A stretch of DNA of 64,000 nucleotides from NCBI GenBank assembly GCA_028023455.1, contig JAQFVV010012396.1, forward strand, positions 11,199,296 through 11,263,295, given 5' to 3'. The stretch comes from Epiperipatus broadwayi (Eukaryota > Onychophora > Udeonychophora > Euonychophora > Peripatidae). The notes below the pieces were generated by a model. It made no database searches, was not told the origin of the DNA, and saw nothing but the letters and a program-made list of their open reading frames with translations. A program made the translations under genes and the position numbers. Below, one piece after another: positions 10,947 to 24,887 of this stretch; within the stretch, counting starts at the first letter, position 1, and every line of letters begins with the position of its first letter.

Positions 10947-13900
10947 AAGGGTAATTGTTTACACATACTGTTAACAAACTTTCCATTCTTCATTAAATTG
11001 ATACAACAGACTTTGGTCAGAGAAATTTTGGTAATCATATTCTTTTAAATCATGATTATACAGCCATCTATTAAAATATGTTATGTTTTAAAACAAATCA
11101 GTAAACTCACATGCTTTAGTATATTGATTTTTTAATTTTAAAAAAATCTAAAAGATCAGTATAATCAATTTTTATCATCGAAAAATAAAAGATCAGTATA
11201 ATCAAATAGCAGCAAGGTCAAGGTATTTTGGTCCTGCCTCCATATCATTTATGGATTTCATCTTTGGAATCCATTTCAAAATCATTTGTAAGATTATTTC
11301 AGGAAAATATTTGGAATAACTAAAAGCTTGATTTTCTTTTTCAAAGTTTATTAAAATTCATAATTATTTTTCCACACTAATTGTGTAATAATTATTAAAA
11401 ACCAAAAATATACATTCTTACACTTTTACTTTAAATGTATAAGTTTTATTTTTAAAAATAGAAGTAATAACTTCTAGTATAATGTTAACACAGAAAACCA
11501 TGGTATTCTAATCACTCTATCTTATAAAAATGACAGCTAATATGTCATTACTGACACTATGTTAGAATAATTTGAGATATTCAAAAAATTAAAAAGCAAT
11601 TTAATTTGATAGATTTATCAGAGATAAACACTCATTCATTCACATGTTAAAAACAAATTTCAATTAAAAAGATTTTCTTCATTTTCTGATATCAATCTGT
11701 TTCTGCCATCTGTTCAATGACAAAAGATTCCCCTTTGTCGTTATTACAAACTAAGTTTGTCAATATTTGAAAAATTAAAATATGATTTTTTAGAACTTTT
11801 TTTCTTTGTATAGTATACTTATTTCTATCAAATCAAGTCCAATTTATGAAATCCTCATATATAATAACAGCTTAATGCTAAAAACAAATGTTGAGATTGA
11901 TAAAAACTACCACTAGAAAAAAAATTAATCTGTCACCATGTAGGAGAGTTAATAATTGCTTTAAATAAATAATTTTATTTTCTAAAAAGTAAATTTGAAG
12001 TAATAATTTATTGAGAAATATGTCATAAATTATTAATATTTATCCCAAAAGTACTTATCAATTCCTTCTAAAAGATCCACAAATAATTTCTCTTAAATTT
12101 TTTTTAAAATAACTTTTACAAAAAAAAATAATAATAATCATAAAATATTATATAAGACTTACTGTGTTGTAATTACTATTATAAAAAAAGAAAATATATA
12201 TATTTAACTCATCATGTGCATGTTTAATACATATTATGTACTTTTTTTTTGTAAATTTAAGAAAAAAAAACAAAAAAAAATTACTACTTTGTTTATACAT
12301 CGAATGTGCTATGTGAGATAGAATATTTAAGTAAATGCTTTTGTCTTTTAGACAGTTTTTTTTTTTTTTTTTTTTCATATGTCATAGCATCTGCCGGGAC
12401 GCGAACTTACACCCGTCTGCAACCAACTAAAAAAAAAAAAAAAACTATTAAAAAGTTCATAAAATTTTTTTTAAATAGTTTTGGTTAAATAAATAAAAAA
12501 TTAGAGAACTGAAAGGTAATTTTTGATTATACAAAGTGTATGTATATATAATATAAATTAAAATTAATATATATTATAAGCAATAATATTTAAACAGCAT
12601 TAAACTGTTGCACATGCGCTTTGGATTTTAAATATAAAATGAATGAATACTAACACTTCAACCACATGATAAAGTTTATAAGAAAATATCCATTTAATTT
12701 CTTGGAAAGATAATAAAATTTATAAAAAGTAGAGAAGATATGAAGTGTACTACAGAATTATTTTTAGTCTGGAAAAATTTCTAATCTGAAAAAAATTAGA
12801 ATGAATGATACTTGTAAACTTCAATAAAAAAAGTTATTTTTTTCCTATCGTAAATAAAAGAAAATGGCTGAAAATAATAGCATTTGTATCTAGTATATAA
12901 AAAGGCTTATTTCAATTTTCAATAAAAAAGTGCAATTTAAATTTATTATTGGAAATAAAAGTTATCAAATTTGTGACAGTTTTTTAAAAAACGTTTCTGA
13001 AGTCAAAAGCCTATAAAAAAAATTTCAGATCATAGTAGGCAAAATCGTTTTAAATACAAATGAAATCAGATCAATAGCCTGTCTGTAATATTAAAAAAAT
13101 CTAGCAAAAAGAAAAGAAAATTTAACTGCTAATATTAATGTATTTTTGGCTATTCTATTTCAAAATATTAACTTCAAAGCAAGAGCAAATAATAATACAT
13201 TCTACTAAAGCATCTCATAATATACTTGTAATTAAATTTCTGAAAATGTGTAAAAGGTAATTTTTAATATCACTGAACAGCTGACTTCTTAATAGAAAGA
13301 AGTTTTAATCCATATTTAAACTCCAGAGACAAAAGAAACTTCTTTTTACTATGTCTGAATATACTAATTAGATGATAACCATTGGTGTACAAATAGTAAT
13401 ATATTTCTCTCTATCTCCAAAAAGCTCCCTTGCAGTGATTTACAAAAACTGAAACAATACTAAATCGCTTATTTCATCACAAAATTAAAAAAGAGATAAT
13501 CTTAAAACTGTACTACATAACAAAATTAATATAAACAGTACCATGTATTCAATGATTCCAATCCCAATATCTCTGGGAAAATAATACATTTATTCATAAA
13601 CTTTAATCAATAGGAGTTTAAATGAGCACTAAAGATGAACTGCTTCATTACTAAAATTTTAAAATATATCATTATTAATGACAAATCAGTTACTAAAACC
13701 AATGTTATTAATATTAAGATAAATTTGAATCAAATTAAAGAGAGACAAGTAGAATGATAGATGCTATCTAATCAAGTCACATACTATGACATAATTGCAC
13801 TAAATACCTGAAATTATTTTAACAAGTTGTTCATGCATGTGTCAGAAATGAACACATAGTTTCAAATAACTGAGTTTCACTATCATGAAGAGTATCCAAA

Positions 13901-15560
13901 ATCACACTCCAAATAAATTTTGAAAGAAATGTCCCATTTAACATAAATAGTTATGCTAGTGATGAAATTATCTAGTATTATTCTGTCCAATATCAATTTT
14001 CAACAAGATGAAATGAAAAACAAGCAGACAGAAACTAATATGGATATGGGAATTTAAATGCATGATCATCATATAAATATGACTACTTAAGCTTATTACA
14101 ATTGTTGTTAATAAATCTTTTGACTGTTTACAATCACTGTCAAAATATCTTCATTTATTTCTTTTACATAATTACAATGAAGTTAAAATAACCAAATAAA
14201 AGGAATAAATGGTATACCTTGACAATGATCATAGAAGATAGCAAGACATGGATTTAAAAAAAATAATATATATGGATTATATATAAAATTGATTAGTAAA
14301 ATATAAAAATTGGTTTATACAATAAACAAGATTTATAAAAGAAATTATTTTAGTATATATATATATATAATGGTATTCATATAATCAAAGAATATCACTG
14401 ATGATTAACTATTATTAATTGAATTTTATATCTTGTATGGCTTGGTAAATAGTACATTGATGGATTCAAGAGCTAAAATTCCCAATCAAAGCTGATCTCT
14501 GGCAATTCCAGAGCTCAAACATTACATGATCTATGACCTTCCAAACAAATTATTTTATTTTTTTTAACATTGATCATCATTAGACATTGATGATTACCTT
14601 CAGAAAGCATTTCAACTTTTTTACTTTGTATCCTTTCCAGTGATTACAAATAAATAGTCTCAAATGACATTTCTGCTGCTTATTTTAATTTACTTTAATT
14701 TTTATTATTTTAATACAGGCCACTAGGCACTATGACTTTGAGCAATAATGCAATATTGATTTACTTAATTTTTTATTTAAAAAAAAGAGCAATTATCTAT
14801 CACTGCTGTCAAAAGTAATTCTAATGAGAATTGTTTTACATATTTGTACCAATGAATTTGAAAAGTGTTCGTAAAAACAAAAGACACAATTGATTAATTT
14901 ATAATTTAAAAACAAATTATTTATAGTAAATATTATTACTACTAATAAAATACAGAAGATGACATAATTGTACAATATTAACTTGTCAAATAATTTACTG
15001 GATCATTCATTTATAAAGAGCTGTTAGTAATGCGTATTGTCACCAACTAATAATAAAAACTATTTATCAATAATAATTTGCGATATCCTATGTTAAGAGT
15101 TGAGTAAAAGAAAAAAAAATACATTATAAACATTTTTCCAAATTTTCTTGGGTTAATAAATTCATCCAAAATATTTCTTTAAAAATCTTAGGGTTTAAAA
15201 AATTAAATTTTTTTAAAAAACTGATTACTTTTCCTAACCTTTTACTAATCAAAATTTAATGATTAGCTACATTACTTAATATAATTCTGATACCTAAAAA
15301 AGTTTTAATATTGCTAAAAAAATGCTCCAATTATCTGAAAAAATTCCAAGCTTCTCCTTGAATACGAATCCATTAAAAACCAGTTGAGTTTCAATATTCA
15401 AGATTATAATAATATCATGTCTCACAGCACAGTAACAATAATGGAAAAATAATAAATATGCCTATATGATGGCTGGGTAAAATCTAGGTCAGGTGAAAAA
15501 AATTCAGGTTCTAATTAGGCCTAATCTTCTAGGTAACTGGTTCATAAAAATTTCAGCTTA
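10920..15560. other. AT-rich non-coding DNA
   Basis: Only a SINE fragment at 12357-12430, homopolymers and a short (TA)n tract at about 14356-14369 stand out. No protein family, RNA gene or long inverted repeat was recognised. Confidence 0.6.
12357..12430 (-). mobile_element. Truncated tRNA-derived SINE (family 1)
   Basis: A run of T at the left is the inverted poly(A) tail. It is followed by CATATGTCATAGCATCTGCC and GGGACGCGAACTTAC, the inverted 3' end and box B (GTTCGCGTCCC) of the SINE at 910-1013. The box A half is missing, so it is 5'-truncated. An A-run at the right end follows the break. Confidence 0.7.
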
Positions 15561-15562
15561 CC

Positions 15563-15826
15563 AATCAATATTGGTCAATAAATAAATATGTTTTTAATTC
15601 TCATCACAATTAGAAAATCTTTAAATAAAGTTTTTACCCTACAATGGACTACCTAAGGCTGTATTACCTATCTACACAATAGTTTTTGATGTAAATCAAT
15701 ATTGGTCAGTAAATAAATAAGTTTTTAACTCTCATCACAATTAGAAAATCTTTAAATAAAGTTTTTACCCTACAATGGACTACCTAAGGCTGTATTACCT
15801 ATCTACACAATAGTTTTTGATGTAAA
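15563..15826 (+). repeat. Tandem duplication, two 131-bp units
   Basis: AATCAATATTGGTCA starts at 15563 and again at 15694, and the whole following sequence (CACAATTAGAAAATCTTT, CCTACAATGGACTACC, CACAATAGTTTTTGATG) repeats with only a few changes. It is probably a recent local duplication. No coding potential. Confidence 0.85.
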
Positions 15827-16420
15827 TTATCTTCAAATAGTCATACAAGTATATATACCATGTATAAATGCTATGATACTCTCATTCATAGTTCATAGCT
15901 TTTCAAAGATGATAATTTATTTAATATGAAATAAAATTTAATTATCATAATTATAAATAAAGAATTAAAAATAAATAAAATAATCAATATGATTGTAGGA
16001 TGATGAAGTGGAGCATTCATTCTATTTTTTATTAAGACAAATTGATTACTTATTTTATTAGATATCCAGATAAAGATAAGTAATCAAAAAATAAAAATTG
16101 TAATTAAAATGGACTTCTAAATTAATTTCTAACTACTAGATACTCTCACAGAAAATACAGTCTGCATGATATTTATCACAATGCCAGTTTTATACTATTC
16201 AAACAAATAGTTTGAGTTTTTGAATAATATGCAGTTTTAAACTCAAGCATATTTCCTTAAGTAATTATAGAGACAACACTAGATCAACCAATATATATTT
16301 TATTGATTTTAGTTATCAAATAACTATAGAAACTTTGAGATTTATGCAGAAGAAGAATATATATATATATATATAAAATAAATAAAGTTTGATATCTGTA
16401 TTCGTTTCACAATATATGTA

Positions 16421-16640
16421 ATATACAAATCAATATATATATATCAAAATACAGTACAATTTATATAAATTATATTCTTTTAGAAGTACTTTCAACAATA
16501 CACTTTGTAGTCTTTATCAACTATATAACGTTATATAGTTGATAAAGACTACAAAGTGTATAGTCGAAAGTACTTCTAAAAGAATATAATTTATATAAAT
16601 TGTACTGTATTTTGATATATATATATATTGATTTGTATAT
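16421..16640. repeat. Spacerless long palindrome (about 110 bp per arm)
   Basis: The sequence is symmetrical about AAC|GTT at 16529/16530. CTTTGTAGTCTTTATCAACT on the left returns as AGTTGATAAAGACTACAAAG, and outer blocks AAAAGAATATAATTTATATA and ACAGTATTTTGATATATAT also mirror. There are only a few mismatches and no spacer. It is flanked by (TA)n up to about 16702. It can form a cruciform or a long RNA hairpin. Confidence 0.85.
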
Positions 16641-16999
16641 TATATATATATATATATATATATATTGATATGTATATTACATATATATATATATATATAT
16701 ATTGTGCCCTTTTGTATGGGTCTCCATAAATTGTTGTATCAATCTATCTAAAAAATTTTAAATTTAAGATATATTTAGTTATATGATTTTAATTTTGTTT
16801 ATAACAATCTTTTAAAAAGTGTAATTAAAGTAATTCATGAGTATTTGATATGTGAAAATTGTGCTGATGTTTGAGAGAGACATTTCAATGGGAATGATAA
16901 TAGTATATGGTTGGGAAAACTGGCCATAAGCAATACTGCATTAATAAATTTAATAAATAAATGTTTAAAGTTAAAGTTTTAAAAGACAAGTTAAAATTA

Positions 17000-19900
17000 A
17001 ATGCATATATTTATTGTTGATAAAAATTAATATTTAATAAATGAATATAAATATTTTAATTATTAGTATTCCATGATAAAAGATTAATATTTGATTTTAA
17101 TAATATCGAATTATTATTTTAAAAGCTGTTATAAGATATTATTTATTTTAAAAATATTTATTTTTAAAAAATGAATTGTTAGTTTATTTTTAGATTATTA
17201 CAAGCGTCTGTAGCTTTGTTGTAAAAAACAGATGTTAATTAAAATACGTACACACATGCTTGGGAGTATTTTAGTAAAGTTGCAAAGCTATTTTAAAAAT
17301 TCTGTTATAAAATTTATAAATATTATATTGGCTATCATGAAATAAAAATAAAGATAATTAATGTGAAATATTAAATCTGATTTTTAAAATACTGTTTAAA
17401 AACATAACGAATAAAAATAGACTTAGTTTGTTTATAAAAATAATCTTATAAAAGTTAAACGTGAAAAGTTAAGTAAGAAAGTATATTTTAAAAAAATGTT
17501 TAATAGATTTAAATAAATGATAAAGATTAATTTAAGAATTTAATAATGTGATAAATAATAAATATTAAATAAGTCATTATTTATTTTTAATTCTGTCTTG
17601 TTGGTGAAATATGTAAATAAGCTAGCAAGTCAATTGTTTAATTCACCAATCAAGTGGGAGTTTTCTTCCGGTATAAAACCAAGGTTCAATTGTTAGGAGG
17701 GGACTTGTGATTGAAATTCTTAAAGTAAAAGGTGCTATTAAAAATAGCTAAGTGATTATAGACGCTCTAAAAATCGTTTTAAAATTATAAGAGAGTAGTT
17801 TTTTTAAAATAATTTATAAAAGTTACCGATGAATATGCAGTGTTAATTTATTGTAGTTCCCTATTAATCGTTTCCTATTAATGCTCAATTTACTATCAAA
17901 TAATCATGAGGACATCATATAAGGATAAAATGTATTGGAGACTTTATACTGAAAATTTAACAAACGCTGGATTGACTAGGAGAGTCATTAGATGCCTAAC
18001 AGTAATACGTTGGACTTTGTATAAATTTAAAAGCTAATGATAGTTGATTTTTATAAATCAGATATTTGAAAAATGAAAAATACTTCTTTATGAAGCAAGT
18101 ATTTATAAATTATAAATCTAAGTATATAACTTAGTAAAGATATAATATGTAACAGTAAGTGTATAAATATTTGCCTTGTTAAGTCTTTATGGTTTAAAAG
18201 ACTAAATTCTGACAATTTAAAAAGGCAAATAAATTGGAGATGTAATAAGTAAAGAAATACTTATAAGTAAAATTATGATATTATTAAAGTCTAAACGCTG
18301 GACGTATAAAAGACTTTAAAAGTAATCTTACCTAAATAGCTGTTACGGAATGCGCAAATAAAAATATACATGGATATCCAAGTTAATTTTTGAACAATTT
18401 AAAAGAATTTATAAACTATTGAGTAATTCTAAAATAATAACTTTTAAATAATTTTTTCTTAAAGAAATGAATAAGGATCCTATAAACTATTTTGATTATT
18501 ATTTTCTTCTTCTGATGGAACTGACTTTTATTTTTATTTTATTTTTTTTTAAAAAAAGAACGTTTTCATTTTTATCATAAAAACTTTTAAAGAACACGTG
18601 ATGTACCGGAAAAGGAAGTAGTGTTTTGGTGAAAACTTGTGCCTAGGAAAAAGAACAATGACAACTGGATGAAAACACCATTGGATGTGATGTAATATGT
18701 CTTATTTATTAACTAACATAAATATTTCATTAATTATTGATTTATTAAAGATAGGAAAGGTACATTTACATTTTTTTTAAATAATAACTAAATACTAATA
18801 TAACTTTTATTGCATAAAGTTTATTTTATAATTATACAACACGTAATATTTTAAAGAATAATTGTTGAGTGTAAATGTGAAATTATTTTGTAAAACTGGA
18901 ATCCTGGAGGACATCGTGACGGACTGTACATTGAAGTATTATTTATGGTAAAATTGTGTAATAATAATAATAATTTGATGTATTTACTATGTTTTCTTTA
19001 GATCAACCAAATGTTATATGATTATTGAATGAATGTATTAATGTTTAAATAATATACACACATAAGATTAATAATAGCAGTTTTATTTTAATATGCATAT
19101 TTTAAATTGATGATGTAAATTTAGTACAACGTAATATGATATCCTAGAAATAATTATATGATTCTTTCGTGAATGAATTTCAATGTTTCTGTTCCAATAT
19201 TAGAAATTAGATTTATTATACTAGTGTAAGTTATTTATTTTTTTTCTTTTAAAGTTAGTAAGAAGTATATAAAGTCTATATTTTTATTTTTATTTTTATT
19301 AGATAAGTAACGTTAATTTTACATAGAAATTTATATTTTGATTGAAGGCTTATTGTAAATAGATGATGAGATATAGGAGAGTTTGGATCGTTATTATTTT
19401 TTGTTTTAAAATTGGTCATTTGTTTTTGCTGAAATTAAATAGGGTTAAAATAACTTTTGTAGGTAGTAGTTTTATAAAGGAATGAGAATAACAAGTAAAA
19501 GTGTAATATTTTTGAAATGGAAAAGAATCATAGAATTTTATTTAACATAATACTTTATCAAATTTGAAATTGTTGAATAATTTTAAATATTATTTTTTTT
19601 AAAAAAAGTACATATACGTATTGCATATTTTAATAAGACAGGTAGTATGACATTATATCGGAATGAAATAAACAGTGATAGTCAATAATTGTTATTATAC
19701 TACAAAGTTATATCAGTTGATACATTAATTAATATTTGAGTCATACTGATAATAAATGTAATACAGCCTTATACATTATAATATAAATAACAGTAGGACT
19801 TAAGTGAAATAGCATTTAAATTATTAAAGTTGGTTTATTTACATACATGCTACATGAATGATACCTTACATAAAATCTTTTCTTATATTAATTGATAATA

Positions 19901-21700
19901 AGTAATGTTTATGTAAATTAAAGTCATAAACTTAATTGAATTTTATTAATAAAACATTCTCTGAAATGTATAAATTATCTACTTATAGTTATGGAAGTAG
20001 TAACAGTGTAAAAAAAACTTGTATTATTATTTTTCTTATTTTTTATTTTCTTTAGTTCCATTTAAATGTAAATAGTGTAAATAAATTATTTGTTAAAGTT
20101 AATGTAAATAAATTTGTTAAGTTGTTTTTAAAAGATGTGTTGAATTCATTATTTTACACCACAGCATTTGACAGCAGATAATTTGAATAAACATAATATT
20201 TGCACAATATGAATTTATTATTTTATTATTTGAGAAAGAAACACAATATTTTCTTAATATAATTTATAGAAATTGATTGACATTAACATATGATATTACA
20301 ATGGTCATAAAGTAATTATAATGCACAATATAAGAGTATAAGATTATTTATTGCCACAAATTGTTGAATTATAAGATTTTGGTTTATTTTAAAATTAAGA
20401 TACTATATGGAAATGAAAGACATGAGTATGATTTATTTATTTTCTTAATGATTAAAAGTATAACCCAATAGATAAGATTAAGATATACCCTAAAGATTAT
20501 TATTGTTAGTGATTATTATTAGAATAAGTTAGGTGTATTTAGGTTTGATATTAAATCCCTTATCATTCCTATCTACATGAATTATTATTACTTTAAGATA
20601 ATTAGAAGAACCTGAGATCATTTTAGTTATATTTCCTTAACAATAGATTGAGATTTATTTATCTATTATTATTAAAGATACTTTCATTTATAAAAGTCAT
20701 AAGAGTGCTGTAGAATTAGTAATGAGATAATTAAAAGTATTAGTATTCTTATGCCATTGAGACAGTGTCTTGGAGAGACATTGACTCAATGTAAATCTGA
20801 TTACCAATTGTAACTTCACTTCACAGTCTCATGATTTTATTAAATATTTATTTAATTAGTACATAATATTAAACTATATTAATTTTTGATAAGTTTGTAA
20901 TAAATCTGATAAGTTATAATATTGTAAAAATATATTAAAGATAGTTGTACATATTTTAGCCAAGCATAATAATTTGATTGAGCTAGTCATATTTTAAATT
21001 ATATCATATATCGAAAAGTGAGGGTACAATATATATATTAAACAAATAGTACTGATCTTTAGCTCACATTCAACATACATTTGACAACTGTAACCAATTC
21101 ATTTCACACACCATTATATTCATTACTCATCAATACAAGCATTAAAAATCAATGGATGCCAGGTGACAGTGAAAAAAAAATCCCAAGCTAGTTTTTTCTC
21201 GTTACTAGATATCCTCAATACAGAGTAGGCTCAGCATTACAGATATCTAGTAATCATTCTTTACTATGTTATTAAATTTGCAAATAAAGTAATCAGTAGT
21301 GAATTAATTATTCTAATTAAGTGAAGATTTCATTTTAATAAACCATAGAAGATTTGTATTATTTTTATTTTGGTATATAACTTTTTTATCTCCCATAATT
21401 TTTTTTTAAAAAGAAAATCTTTCGAAGTATTACCATATGCTGATTAGAATTTGAACATAAATAATAAATGTGACATTAAGTAAATATCAATTTGATTTAG
21501 AAAGTATATAATTGACTCATTTTAAAATACTGTAAGCATTTATTTGTTATATCTCAACAATCCTATAATTTTATCACACAGATGTATATTTCAAAACCTA
21601 TTAAAATGTACAAACTAAACAGACTTAATATTTCAAAAAAATTGTAATAATTCATATATTACAGTGAGAAAATAATGTAATAATTATTCTATCATTTTAA
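17000..21700. other. AT-rich non-coding DNA
   Basis: No ORF of note. A CCAAT...GGTATAAAACC string at 17645-17680 looks promoter-like. A short hairpin (TTACTAGATATC/GATATCTAGTAA) lies at about 21204-21253. Otherwise nothing recognised. Confidence 0.55.
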
Positions 21701-21708
21701 TGCATGAA

Positions 21709-21804
21709 TATTAATAATTATATATATATATATATATAATCTGAAATATTCAGTTATATTAATAATTATATATATATATATATATAATCTGAAATATTCA
21801 GTTA
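21709..21804 (+). repeat. Tandem duplication of about 47 bp including (TA)n
   Basis: TTAATAATTATATATATATA followed by ATCTGAAATATTCAGTTAT occurs twice in direct succession. The unit contains a small inverted repeat (CTGAAATATTCAG). A simple local duplication. Confidence 0.8.
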
Positions 21805-23930
21805 TTTAAGATTAGAGGGTTATAATGAACCCAGAAAGTAGTAATATTGTTATTTCTTGTTTTTATAAGGCAGATAAAATTTTAAAAAGTCTGACTTTAT
21901 GTGTTTCTTCTCATTCTACAATCATATTTTTATATGCATTAAATAATCAATGTACACTAAATAGCAACCCAAATTCCTATAACTAGTTTCTGACTAATTA
22001 ATCTTGTAAAGTGAAGCAGTCTGCCATTTAATTTTCATTGATTTCTCATTGATTATTTAAAAATAAGTAGAAAGTAGAAAAAGAATATGTAATGCATATA
22101 AAATGAAGTCCCAATAATATGTAGTATTTATTAAAGAATCTTGTAATTAATTGTCTATATAAATTATCAGTCCATGCCAGATAGTGTCAGTGTATGTCCC
22201 ACACATTATATGAAATTACATAACATTTACTTTACATTCAGTGTTTAAAATCACATTTATTTACATCATAAGTAAAATTACAATGGTCATATAATTATAA
22301 ATAAAAACTGATATAATTTTTAATTTTAAAAAAGATGAGAGAAAAATTATAAAACCAAAGTTTCCCTCCATTCTCAATGCCCTGTCTGAATATATTAGAT
22401 TTAAAATTTCTCTCAAACAGAAGTTAAATTGAAAGTGCTTTTGGCTGTATTATAAGATATTTTAATCTTTTCAAAAACTGTATAATGCTTGATAAAAATT
22501 GAAGGTAAAATAAAAAGAGATGACTAGCATTCAGATAGATGGAAACTGTGTTATGGCAATGAGTGTGCCTTTGCAGAGATCTGAAAAATCAAAACGATGA
22601 TGGATCATTCTAGAAAAATATCATTCATTTAATTGTTAAAATTCAACATTGATTTGACAGCATGTAATACTAATAGCATTACAGGTTTTAATTAATATAA
22701 CTATTTAAAATATATTTTATTTTAACTCTAGCTTAGAGTATATTCTTTTTTAATAATATTTTGTCATTGTGTAATAAAGTTATCATTTTAACAAAATTAT
22801 TAGAATATATAAACAATAATGTACTATTAAAATAAAAATTCACATGTAGTTATAATAATTAAAATGTAGTTATAATAATTAAATTAACTTACAATATTCT
22901 GTATGTTTTATATATTTAATTACAGCAATAAGTTTGTAATTGTTTCTAAAATATATATAATCACAAACTTTTCATTCTAAGGCAAAAATAATTTAACAAA
23001 TTTATATTACTTCTTCACTAGTAATTACCCATTTTATCTTTATAACACCAATTTTAAATAATATCAATCTCATCTCTATCAGAATTGAAGATTAGATCAT
23101 ATTTTATTTTTTTAAGTCTTTATTTTTTTTTCTTCCTATTATTTTTAATAGGATAATATAAAGTTCTGGATATATTTTTCAAATTTTAATACTATAATGG
23201 CTATAAGTGAAATCCAGAACCACCAATCTTTTTAATAATCTTTAAGCTCTTTTCGATATATATTTCTTATTCACTCTAAAAAAATATTATTAAAACTACA
23301 AATGTTCAAAAGATTTGCAAAAAAAAAAAACAATCCAAGAATAGATATCTTTTTTTAATAACTTTCTAAGTTTATCAAAATTGCAATCAACCATTTTTTC
23401 TCTTTAAACTTATGAAAATTATGATTTATTTTTTTTTTTTTTAAAAAAAGATATTATATATTTTTAATTTTTGGGACACTATATATTTTATGCATAGGCG
23501 ATGATTCACCATGCAATGGTTCTGGTCAAAATAAAAGTTAATGTCCTGATATTTTGCGATAATATTATTTCCACACTTAATTCTAACGCTTCGACAATTC
23601 AATTTATTTCCTTACTGTAGCTAGCGCTTTCGAAGCTGTAGGCAGTTCTGATGCTGAATGTTTAACATAAAAGATGCAAAATTATGCAAATCAGGTTAAT
23701 AAAAGTTAAATAACGGAAAAAGATAAAGATTTGTTAATCCAAAAGAAAAAAAATGTAGTTTTGGGTATTGAAGTCTAGAAATAATAAAATAGTTGTTATT
23801 TGCAGTTTTGACAAAGAATAGTAGTTTTTGAAATTATGTCTAATGTGAATAAATATAAAATTCTGAAAAAGAAAAAAAAAAGTAAAATGGAAAGAGGGAA
23901 AATAGTATGAAAACAGTTAAATTACTAAAT
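21805..23930. other. AT-rich non-coding DNA
   Basis: Nothing recognised apart from a 20-bp tandem repeat (ATGTAGTTATAATAATTAAA twice, about 22844-22883) and homopolymers. Confidence 0.55.
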
Positions 23931-24023
23931 AGGGTATATGAGCACAGACCCTCACAAGATCCACCACTCACCACACTATCTCATAACACTGATACACTTG
24001 AACACGTATATGTTGAATAGATA

Positions 24024-24084
24024 AATAATCACCAATATACGTATTTCATGCTAAACCAGCAATCATCAGTTGGTCCAGATTACC
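24024..24084 (-). ncRNA. Hammerhead ribozyme, lineage A, core intact
   Basis: Minus strand: outer helix GGUAAU/AUUAUU, internal loop CUGG/G, inner stem I ACCAA/UUGGU, CUGAUGA (24063-24069), stem II UGCU/AGCA with loop GGUUU, GAAA (24044-24047), stem III AUAC/GUAU and cleavage after A at 24036. Every catalytic-core position is present. The base of stem II is a U-U mismatch. This is a type I minimal hammerhead like those described in Penelope-like elements and retrozymes. Confidence 0.88.
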
Positions 24085-24491
24085 ATCTCTACACATATAT
24101 GCTATAAGTGCTCAGATATATATTAAGATAGCCAATCCTCATACTTTAATGGACAGGCTTCAATCTACTCCACACTCCAACTCTTCAACTGTCCATCCAA
24201 TTGAAAATCTGATGATGGAATGCTCAAAGGTCACCCTAAGGCTGAGATTCTTGTCACACCCATGTTGACCTAAAGTCAATCTGACCCCTCATGCACAGGA
24301 CATAATCCATTTAATGCAAGGGATGGGCAGACATCTCTACTATGTAATAACTGAGACCCACAAGCTATTATATACCTGGGTTTATATATGTAATATATAG
24401 GGTATATGAGCACAGACCCTCACACGACCCACCACTCACTACACTATCTCATAACACTGATACACTTGAACACATATATGTTGAAAAGATA

Positions 24492-24553
24492 AATAATCAC
24501 CAATATATGTTTTTTCATGCTAAACGAGCAATCATCAGTTGGTCCAGATTACC
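24492..24553 (-). ncRNA. Hammerhead ribozyme, lineage A, stem III damaged
   Basis: CUGAUGA, stem II (UGCU/AGCA), GAAA, ACCAA/UUGG and the outer helix GGUAAU/AUUAUU are kept. Stem III reads AAAAAC/AUAU and no longer forms the AUAC/GUAU duplex. It is probably inactive or weak. Confidence 0.75.
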
Positions 24554-24887
24554 ATCTCTACACATATATGCTATAAGTGCTCAGATATATTTTAAGATAG
24601 CTAATCCTCATACTTTAATGGATAGGCTTCAATCTACTCCACACCCCAACTCTTCAACTGTCCATCCAATTGAAAATCTGGTGCTGGAATGCTCAAAGAC
24701 CACCCTAAGCTGGTTTAGCAAGAGTCTCGGTTGCAGGGTGGCCTTTGAATATTCCATCATCAGATTTTCAATTGGATGGACAGTTGAAGAGTTGGAGTGT
24801 GGAGCAGATTGAAGCCTGTCCATTAAAGTATGAGGATTGTCTATTTTAATATATATCTGAGCACTTATAGTATATATGGGTGGAGAT

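Noticed and set aside
15563-15826. CRISPR-like or satellite array
   Set aside because: Only two adjacent 131-bp copies with no spacers; a simple tandem duplication.
24507-24823. Open frames on both strands with related peptides (ending SIGWTVEELECGAD / SIGWTVEELGCGVD)
   Set aside because: They are reads through an inverted repeat, so both strands give the same peptide. The sequence is the non-coding HHR element.
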